A stretch of 64,000 bases of DNA from Alteromonas mediterranea DE. GTDB taxonomy: Bacteria; Pseudomonadota; Gammaproteobacteria; Enterobacterales; Alteromonadaceae. The position numbers and the translations under genes are program-made. Below are positions 58,048-64,000 of the stretch, in pieces; position 1 is the first letter of the stretch, and each line of letters starts with the position of its first letter. The notes under the pieces are model-generated. The model made no database searches. It was not told where the DNA came from and saw only the letters and a list, made by a program, of their open reading frames with translations. The stretch is from NCBI RefSeq assembly GCF_000020585.3, contig NC_011138.3, forward strand, positions 3,359,924 through 3,423,923. Direction: 5' to 3'.

Positions 58048-59307
58048 ATGACGAATCAAACTGACGATATCACTTCTACTCAGACAGCTTCTCATCGGGT
58101 CTGTTCAGAAGAAAGTTCAGCGACGGGAGAATATTCACTGGCAACTATTACATTCTGGCTAGCTTTCGGTACTTTTGTAATAGGTTGCAGCGAATTTGCT
58201 GCTATGGGGTTACTGCCCTACTTCGCGGAAGATTTTGGTATTACTGAAAACGTTGCAGGTCATGCAATTAGTGCCTATGCCATTGGCGTTGTAGTAGGCG
58301 CACCGCTTATCACTATCTTCTTTTCTCGCCTTGCTAGGCGCACCATGCTTATTTCAATGATGATATTTTATGCCGGTGGGAATCTGCTAACAGCACTAGC
58401 ATGGTCAGAATGGACAATGAATATAGCGCGCTTTATTGCTGGCCTTCCTCACGGTGCCTATTTCGGTATTGCCATGCTTTTTGCAGCTGACATTGCGGGT
58501 AAAAATAAACGGGCCCAGGCGGTGAGTAACGTCATCATGGGTTTAGCTATTGCTAATATTATTGGGGTGCCGTCAATTAGCGGTATCGGGCAAATGTTTG
58601 GCTGGAGAACCGGCTTTTTCATGATTTCTGCCTTTGCACTAGCGACCGCTTTAATGGTCTGGAAAACTGCACCTTACCGCGGTCCAAACCCAGATGCCAA
58701 GCCTCTAACTGAACTCAAAGCGCTAAAAAATAAAGACGTACTGCTGGTATTGCTCATGGGCGCTATTGGCTTTGGGGGCATGTTCTCGGTGTACTCCTAT
58801 TTTAGTGCCTCGTACTTAAACACGACCTCGGCACCCGAATGGGGAATTTCTGCAACCTTGCTTATCTATGGCATTGGCGTGACCCTGGGCAACATTATCG
58901 CTGGGCGCTATTCTGAAGGCCGACTGCTAACTTCAGCCATCGTTTTTCAGGTTCTACTTGGTTTATCTGCAGCCGCGTACGCCGCGTCTATGGGCCAGCC
59001 ATATCTAATGGCAGCCTCATTGTTTTTCATCGGCATCGGGGGCGGTATGGTAGTGCCACTGCAAACCCGTTTAATGGATGTGGCGGGCGAAGCGCAAACC
59101 TTAGCAGGAGCCATGAACCATGCCGCTTTCAATACGGCAAACGCCTTGGGCCCTTGGCTGGCGGGTATGACGTTGTCAGCCGGCTATGGTTATGCTTCAA
59201 CAGGTTGGGTAGGTTTAGCGCTGGCCGGTGGTGGCGTGTTGGTATGGCTAGCCATTGTTATGACTGCACGCAATACCCAAGTACAGACAGTAACCGTATC
59301 TGGTTGA
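58048..59307 (+). CDS. MFS transporter, DHA1/AraJ-like exporter
   Basis: A 419-residue major-facilitator protein with 12 predicted helices after a hydrophilic N-terminus of about 35 residues. The first helix LAFGTFVIGCSEFAAMGLLP and the loop motif SRLARRTMLI are typical of the AraJ/YdhP/NepI group of drug or metabolite exporters. Substrate unknown. An AAGGA lies 13 bases before ATG, longer than usual. It is followed by a perfect 14-bp hairpin. Confidence 0.88.
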   Translation: MTNQTDDITSTQTASHRVCSEESSATGEYSLATITFWLAFGTFVIGCSEFAAMGLLPYFAEDFGITENVAGHAISAYAIGVVVGAPLITIFFSRLARRTMLISMMIFYAGGNLLTALAWSEWTMNIARFIAGLPHGAYFGIAMLFAADIAGKNKRAQAVSNVIMGLAIANIIGVPSISGIGQMFGWRTGFFMISAFALATALMVWKTAPYRGPNPDAKPLTELKALKNKDVLLVLLMGAIGFGGMFSVYSYFSASYLNTTSAPEWGISATLLIYGIGVTLGNIIAGRYSEGRLLTSAIVFQVLLGLSAAAYAASMGQPYLMAASLFFIGIGGGMVVPLQTRLMDVAGEAQTLAGAMNHAAFNTANALGPWLAGMTLSAGYGYASTGWVGLALAGGGVLVWLAIVMTARNTQVQTVTVSG

Positions 59308-59315
59308 GCTACCAG

Positions 59316-59347
59316 TTAGTGCTGACAACCTCAGTTGTCAGCACTAA
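59316..59347. terminator. Long hairpin between the MFS and RRM genes
   Basis: A perfect 14-bp stem TTAGTGCTGACAAC with a four-base loop CTCA, sited between the convergent stops. It has no clear T tract, so a Rho-independent function is likely but not certain. Confidence 0.65.
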
Positions 59348-59364
59348 CTCAATTACTCTCAGAA

Positions 59365-59718
59365 CTATTCCGCGTCCTTTTCACTCTCAGAACTGTTACT
59401 AGAAGCCGTTCCCCACACATTGTCAGGAATATCTCTTTTAGGCGCAGGCGCATCATCTATCGCTGCAGCTTGCTTTTTCTCTTGATTTGACCACTTAACA
59501 CGAATTTTCTTACCGTCGATAACCTTGGCGTTAAGCTTTTCAATCGCTTTATCGGTTTCTTCTTGTGTGCTCATTTCAACGAAACCGAAGCCTTTAGATA
59601 GGTTTGTAGCCTCATCCATTACCAGATCGCACGATGCTATGGTGCCAAACTCAAAAAACAGATCCTCAAGATTTTCCTGAGTGAATGATTTAGGTAAATT
59701 GCGAACTAATATGCTCAA
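59365..59718 (-). CDS. RRM-domain RNA-binding protein
   Basis: A 117-residue protein with a single RNA recognition motif: RNP2 ILVRNLP near residue 3 and RNP1 KGFGFVEM near 42, then a short acidic and Ser-rich tail. Start is TTG 59716-59718 (SILVRNLP), with AGGG 7 bases upstream and an in-frame stop before it. Small RRM proteins of this kind occur in many marine gammaproteobacteria and cyanobacteria and are thought to be cold or RNA-chaperone factors. Targets unknown. Confidence 0.9.
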   Translation of the reverse strand: MSILVRNLPKSFTQENLEDLFFEFGTIASCDLVMDEATNLSKGFGFVEMSTQEETDKAIEKLNAKVIDGKKIRVKWSNQEKKQAAAIDDAPAPKRDIPDNVWGTASSNSSESEKDAE

Positions 59719-60001
59719 GGTTATGCCCTACTTGGTGGGTGATTGGTAGTGAACATAGTGTAGCATGCAGCAGTGTGTTTGTTTGCTAATCTTATTGTCT
59801 GTGAGTAGATGAGGATTCGTTCTGACAAAGAAGCGGGAAGGCATAGCTGGTATCAAATTGGGCTTCAGATTGAATCTGAACATTTACATCACCACCGCAG
59901 AAGTGCGATGGCAATGTTTTAGGAGCATAGTGGTTCGAACTCGCGCTAACTTTGCGTGTTAGCGCCAATTTGATTGATTTATCACTATCCGCTGAAACGC
60001 G

Positions 60002-60781
60002 TTATTCGCTTTCTTGATTGCGAAGATACACCAGTTCCGTCGATGAGCTTTGTTCTTCGCTAAACACATAGCCGTCTACATCGAAGTTTTTCAAGCCTTC
60101 TACATCTTCAACACGATTTTCAAGGATGTAACGCGCCATAAGACCCCGCGCTTTCTTTGCAAAGAAGCTGATAATTTTATACTGGCCATTTTTGCAATCT
60201 TTGAAGGTTGGCGTAATGATCATGCCGTCTAGAGACTTTTTCTTCACGGCTTTGAAGTACTCGTTAGAGGCAAGGTTAATAAGTACATTATCGCCCTGTG
60301 CTTCTAATGCTTTATTCAACACATAGGTAATACGATCATCCCAGAACGCATATAAGTCTTTGCCTTCAGGGTTCGCTAATTTAGTGCCCATTTCCAAGCG
60401 ATAAGCCTGCATCAAATCAAGGGGGCGTAATAAGCCATAGAGGCCTGACAAAATGCGTAAATGTTTCTGTGCGTACGCAACTGTGTCGCTATCTAGCGAG
60501 TATGCGTCCAGCCCGGTATACACGTCGCCGTTAAACGCATACATAGCTTGACGCGCGTTGTCAGGAGTAAATGGCGTAGTAAACTCGGCGAAGCGGTTAG
60601 CATTTAAGGTGGCTAACTTGTCGCTGATTTTCATTAACGATGATAAATCGGCAGGCGATAACGTGCGACAGACTTCCATCAGCTTTTCCGTGTCTTCGAG
60701 CATGGCAGGCTGAGTAAACTGTTTTACTGGAATGTCGCTTTCAAAATCTAGATTTTTCGCTGGGGATACTACAACTAACAT
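60002..60781 (-). CDS. yaaA: Peroxide stress protein YaaA (DUF328)
   Basis: A 259-residue DNA-binding protein that in E. coli limits intracellular iron and DNA damage during H2O2 stress. It starts with the hallmark [16 protein letters not shown], and [22 protein letters not shown] and [11 protein letters not shown] are visible in the body, with [13 protein letters not shown] near the C-terminus. AAGGAG lies 5 bases before ATG. In this window it neighbours tal, as in E. coli (yaaA-yaaJ-talB region). Confidence 0.95.
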   Translation of the reverse strand: MLVVVSPAKNLDFESDIPVKQFTQPAMLEDTEKLMEVCRTLSPADLSSLMKISDKLATLNANRFAEFTTPFTPDNARQAMYAFNGDVYTGLDAYSLDSDTVAYAQKHLRILSGLYGLLRPLDLMQAYRLEMGTKLANPEGKDLYAFWDDRITYVLNKALEAQGDNVLINLASNEYFKAVKKKSLDGMIITPTFKDCKNGQYKIISFFAKKARGLMARYILENRVEDVEGLKNFDVDGYVFSEEQSSSTELVYLRNQESE

Positions 60782-60800
60782 TTCGACTCCTTAAATTCTT

Positions 60801-61065
60801 ATACCAATCCGCATAGATCATTGCCGACTCAGAAGGCGCTGGCAAGTTTCCTAGCAAAGCGTGGGAATGCAGGAATGGCTGTTCCCTTTCAAATTCCCAG
60901 AATGAAGCTAGGAAGCTTGCCAGACCTTCCCGAAGGGCGAGTTTAAAATGCCCGTACTCTTTGTTGTGCCACCTTGATGTAGGACCACTATACCTGCGGT
61001 GACACGCCGCGATTACGAACATTTTAACTCTCGCTGAGTGGGTAATGATCTATGCGGAATGGTAT
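60801..61065. mobile_element. MITE-like element with 25-bp terminal inverted repeats
   Basis: The ends 60801-60825 (ATACCAATCCGCATAGATCA then TTGCC) and 61041-61065 are complementary at 23 of 25 positions. Inside, CTGGCAAGTTTCCTAGC (60839-60855) and 60907-60923 form a second inverted repeat at 16 of 17 positions. The central part can fold further (GGAA...TTCC). There is no transposase, and the length is about 265 bp. This nested-hairpin structure fits a non-autonomous transposon or large REP-type element. It lies between yaaA and tal. Confidence 0.7.
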
Positions 61066-61430
61066 TACCCCATATTGTACCACCTGATACGCTTGAAAAA
61101 GCAAAATGGCATAAGAAAGACGCAAATTGGCTTAACAGAGAAATCCGATTAGCCATTTTGTCATTATCTTATGTATGAATTGTCACACGGGTTTGATATA
61201 AATAGCATTACAATTAATTATTCAAACAATAATTCAGATACACCTCTGGTTGTGTGTCTTGAAGATCAAAGCGCTATATTCGCATTTGCCCTTTTCCCCA
61301 TGGGATACAAAAGAGAGCAGAAAGAAAACGCAAGCGCAAAACCCTACACACGCGCAAGCGAACCGTTTTATTCAACTGGCTTTTCCAGCGAGTTGTCCAA
61401 ACTTATTATTGATAAAGAACAGAGAGAATT
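61066..61430. other. Upstream region of tal
   Basis: 365 AT-rich bases before tal. A frame of 87 codons from 61171 to 61434 overlaps the tal start by four bases (ATGA), but has no ribosome site, no family resemblance and low-complexity Asn/Ser/Ile content. I take this as promoter and leader DNA. Confidence 0.5.
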
Positions 61431-62390
61431 ATGAGCAATCAGTTAGCTTCATTACGTGATATCACCACCGTAGTTGCCGACACGGGCGACATCGATGCCA
61501 TTAAAAAATATCAGCCGGTTGATGCCACTACCAACCCGTCGCTACTTTTGAAAGCGGCTGGTCTTCCTCAATATGCAAGCCTAATTGATGACGCTGTAGC
61601 ATGGGCAAAGCTGCAGTCTAACGATGCAGAACAGCAACTAACAGACGCGTCTGACAAGCTTGCCGTGGCTATTGGTAAAGAAATTTCTGGCACTATCCCG
61701 GGCCGAATTTCTACCGAAGTTGATGCTCGCCTATCGTTTGATACCGCAGCAACCATCGAAAAAGCAGAGCGCTTAGTTCAGCTTTATGAAGACGCTGGCA
61801 TCGATAAGTCACGTATCTTAATTAAAATTGCATCAACGTGGGAAGGTATTCAAGCGGCAGAAGCACTAGAGAAAAAAGGTATTCAATGCAACCTTACTTT
61901 GCTATTTAGCTTTGCCCAAGCTCAAGCGTGTGCCGAAGCGGGCGTATACCTTATTTCGCCTTTCGTAGGCCGTATTTTAGACTGGTACAAGAAAGCAACC
62001 GGTACCGAATCTTACGCACCAGATGAAGACCCAGGTGTAGTATCTGTAACGAAAATTTACAACTACTACAAAGAACATGGCTACAAGACGGTAGTGATGG
62101 GCGCAAGCTTCCGTAACATTGGCGAAATTCAGGCGCTAGCGGGCTGCGACCGCTTAACGATAAGCCCTGCACTACTTGAAGAATTGGCAAACGAGCCAGG
62201 CGACTTGGAAGTGAAACTTAAAGACAACGACGCAACCAAAACACCAGGTGAGCGTTTAACTGAAAGCGAATTCCGCTGGGCAATGAACGAAGATGCGATG
62301 GCAACTGAAAAGCTATCTGAAGGCATTCGCAACTTTGCTGCCGACCAAGAAAAACTTGAAGCTACGCTTCGCGAAAAACTAAGCGCATAA
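61431..62390 (+). CDS. tal: Transaldolase
   Basis: Non-oxidative pentose-phosphate enzyme exchanging a dihydroxyacetone unit. The 319 residues (E. coli TalB 317) include [13 protein letters not shown] near 31, [14 protein letters not shown] with the Schiff-base Lys near 133, [19 protein letters not shown] and [10 protein letters not shown]. The start overlaps the end of a doubtful frame. pgi follows after 14 bases, so both sugar-phosphate enzymes are probably co-transcribed. Confidence 0.97.
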   Translation: MSNQLASLRDITTVVADTGDIDAIKKYQPVDATTNPSLLLKAAGLPQYASLIDDAVAWAKLQSNDAEQQLTDASDKLAVAIGKEISGTIPGRISTEVDARLSFDTAATIEKAERLVQLYEDAGIDKSRILIKIASTWEGIQAAEALEKKGIQCNLTLLFSFAQAQACAEAGVYLISPFVGRILDWYKKATGTESYAPDEDPGVVSVTKIYNYYKEHGYKTVVMGASFRNIGEIQALAGCDRLTISPALLEELANEPGDLEVKLKDNDATKTPGERLTESEFRWAMNEDAMATEKLSEGIRNFAADQEKLEATLREKLSA

Positions 62391-62404
62391 GGGCTATTGA
62401 AACA

Positions 62405-64000
62405 ATGAGTGTTTTAACTTCTCTTCCTGAATGGAAAAACTTATCTGATATTGCTGCATCAGTGAAAAGTGCGCATATGCGCGACTGGTTTGCACAAGAC
62501 ACAAGCCGCGCGGATAAGATGCAGCTAGAAGCTTGCGGTATTTTTCTAGACTACTCGAAAAACCGCGTAAACGAAGACGCGTTAAAAGGCCTATTTGATC
62601 TTGCTCGTGCCTGTAAGTTAGAAACCCTTCGCGACGCGATGTTTTCTGGTGAGCAAATCAACTCAACCGAAGGTCGCGCAGTGCTTCACACCGCGCTTCG
62701 TAACTTCTCTGACCGCAAAGTGTTGGTAGACGGCGAAGACGTAATGCCTGAAGTACATGCAACGCTTGAAAAAATTGAAGCGTTTACCGCGTCTATTCAC
62801 AGCGGCGAGCATAAAGGGTACACCGGCAAGCCTATTAAGCACATTGTGGCAATTGGTATTGGAGGCTCGTTCCTTGGGCCTAAAATAATGACCGAGGCGT
62901 TAAAACCCCATACGGTTGACGCAGTGAAAGTACACTTCGTTGCCAACGTTGACGGCTGTCATATTCACGACGTGCTATCTAGCATTGATTTTGAAGAGAC
63001 CTTGGTGGTGATGTCATCGAAGTCTTTCTCTACTCAAGAGACGCTTCAAAATACACTTACAGCTAAAGACTGGTTCTTAAAGTCTGGCGGTACTCAGGAA
63101 GATATCGCAAAACACTTTGTAGCAGTGTCTTCAAACGTTAAAGCAGCTACCGACTTCGGTATTAGCGCAGACAACATCTTCCCAATGTGGGACTGGGTAG
63201 GCGGGCGCTATTCACTCTGGTCTGCTATTGGCCTGCCTATTTCATTAGCATTGGGTTTTGAAAACTTTAAGGGCTTACTTGAAGGCGCGTTTGAAATGGA
63301 TAACCATTTCACTACCGCGCCTTTAGAAGAAAACATGCCCGTATTGCTTGGCCTATTAGGTATTTGGTACAGAAACTTTTTCGATGCACAGTCTCATGTA
63401 TTACTGCCTTATTACCATTACCTGCGCGGTCTACCTGCCTACGTACAGCAGTTAGATATGGAAAGTAACGGTAAAGAAGTGACTCAAGAAGGGGAAAGCG
63501 TAGACTACCCTACTGGCCCAATTATTTGGGGTAGTGAAGGGACTAACGGTCAGCATAGCTTCCACCAGCTTATTCACCAAGGTTCAGGCGTTATTCCAGC
63601 TGATTTCATGCTGCCGCTTAACGTACCAAACCAAGATGATACGCACCACGCCATGCTCGCGTCTAACTGCTTCGGACAAACTCAGGCACTGATGCAGGGT
63701 AAATCCTTTGAAGAGTGTTATGCGGACTTAGATGGCAAGGGCCTAGACGACGCAGAACGTAAGCGTTTAGCGGCTCACAAAACCATGCCGGGTAACAAGC
63801 CAAGCAACACCTTCTTGTTTGATTCACTCACGCCTCAAACACTTGGCGCGTTGGTTGCAATGTATGAGCATAAGGTATTCGTTCAGGGTGTTATCTGGAA
63901 CCTTAACTCATTCGACCAATGGGGCGTAGAGTTAGGTAAAGTATTAGGAAACCAAGTACTTGCTGGCATTCAAGGCGAAGCAGACAAAGACAATTTCGAT
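62405..64000 (+). CDS. pgi: Glucose-6-phosphate isomerase (3' end cut by window edge)
   Basis: Interconverts glucose-6-phosphate and fructose-6-phosphate. ATG 62405 opens [13 protein letters not shown]. 532 codons are visible of an expected ~549. Family signatures: [55 protein letters not shown] with the catalytic Glu in WGSEGTNGQ, and [18 protein letters not shown] near the C-terminus. The last ~17 residues lie outside. It forms a likely operon with tal. Confidence 0.97.
   Translation, partial: MSVLTSLPEWKNLSDIAASVKSAHMRDWFAQDTSRADKMQLEACGIFLDYSKNRVNEDALKGLFDLARACKLETLRDAMFSGEQINSTEGRAVLHTALRNFSDRKVLVDGEDVMPEVHATLEKIEAFTASIHSGEHKGYTGKPIKHIVAIGIGGSFLGPKIMTEALKPHTVDAVKVHFVANVDGCHIHDVLSSIDFEETLVVMSSKSFSTQETLQNTLTAKDWFLKSGGTQEDIAKHFVAVSSNVKAATDFGISADNIFPMWDWVGGRYSLWSAIGLPISLALGFENFKGLLEGAFEMDNHFTTAPLEENMPVLLGLLGIWYRNFFDAQSHVLLPYYHYLRGLPAYVQQLDMESNGKEVTQEGESVDYPTGPIIWGSEGTNGQHSFHQLIHQGSGVIPADFMLPLNVPNQDDTHHAMLASNCFGQTQALMQGKSFEECYADLDGKGLDDAERKRLAAHKTMPGNKPSNTFLFDSLTPQTLGALVAMYEHKVFVQGVIWNLNSFDQWGVELGKVLGNQVLAGIQGEADKDNFD

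Noticed and set aside
60741-61022. 93-codon minus-strand frame across the yaaA start
   Set aside because: It lies mostly in the inverted-repeat element and overlaps yaaA in another frame.
61171-61434. 87-codon frame overlapping the tal start by ATGA
   Set aside because: The overlap looks like coupling, but there is no ribosome site, the composition is low-complexity and no family is recognisable.

Overview
This window looks like chromosomal DNA of a marine gammaproteobacterium of the order Alteromonadales, most likely Alteromonas. That assignment is an inference. It rests on the canonical gammaproteobacterial mraZ-to-ftsQ division/cell-wall cluster, the PrsK/PrsR pair, a SapC-family protein, TonB-receptor debris, adjacent pilT/pilU and an overall moderate GC content. 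No database search was possible.

Layout. (1) 1-14.5 kb, minus strand: a complete dcw operon read mraZ-rsmH-ftsL-ftsI-murE-murF-mraY-murD-ftsW-murG-murC-ddlB-ftsQ. The genes mostly overlap by 1-11 bases. A strong promoter carries three GTGG repeats spaced exactly 10 bases apart, matching MraZ boxes. (2) 14.7-18.2 kb: an outer-membrane barrel protein, a SapC-like protein, and a periplasmic dipeptidase gene broken by one in-frame amber codon. (3) 18.2-22.7 kb: a decayed copper/silver efflux locus. cusA is frameshifted at a T8 run. A deletion has fused the 5' end of cusC to the last ~50 codons of cusB. A His/Cys/Met-rich small protein sits upstream. (4) 22.9-28.6 kb: a secreted hydrolase, a peroxiredoxin-glutaredoxin fusion, an orphan ParA/ribbon-helix-helix pair, a TPR-GGDEF membrane protein and a small GFA-like zinc protein. 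(5) 28.6-33.4 kb: PrsR and PrsK (PEP-CTERM/exopolysaccharide regulators) and a FabH-like ketoacyl synthase. (6) 33.4-34.5 kb: gene debris, with a promoter and ribosome site leading into 17 codons of a dehydrogenase fused to an internal piece of a TonB receptor. (7) 34.5-42.7 kb: a collagen-like-repeat lipoprotein, an M48 protease lipoprotein, MscS, a small membrane protein, rsmE, gshB, yqgE, ruvX and a DUF2007 protein. (8) 42.7-50.2 kb: pilU-pilT divergent from yggS-proC-yggT-DUF4426, then fadH with a FadR-like operator. (9) 50.4-55.3 kb: a DUF885 peptidase, GST, Cu/Zn superoxide dismutase, an OsmC protein and an msrA remnant lacking its catalytic half. (10) 55.4-64 kb: DUF421, an XRE-cupin regulator with azlC-azlD, an MFS exporter, an RRM protein, yaaA, a ~265-bp inverted-repeat element, tal and pgi (cut by the window end).

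Most of the window is ordinary housekeeping. What stands out is the number of broken accessory genes: three deletion-type scars, one homopolymer frameshift and one nonsense mutation, all between 17 and 55 kb. I see no CRISPR array, prophage, complete transposase gene, tRNA or rRNA. The least-explained intact module is the chromosomal ParA/RHH pair at 25.0-26.0 kb.
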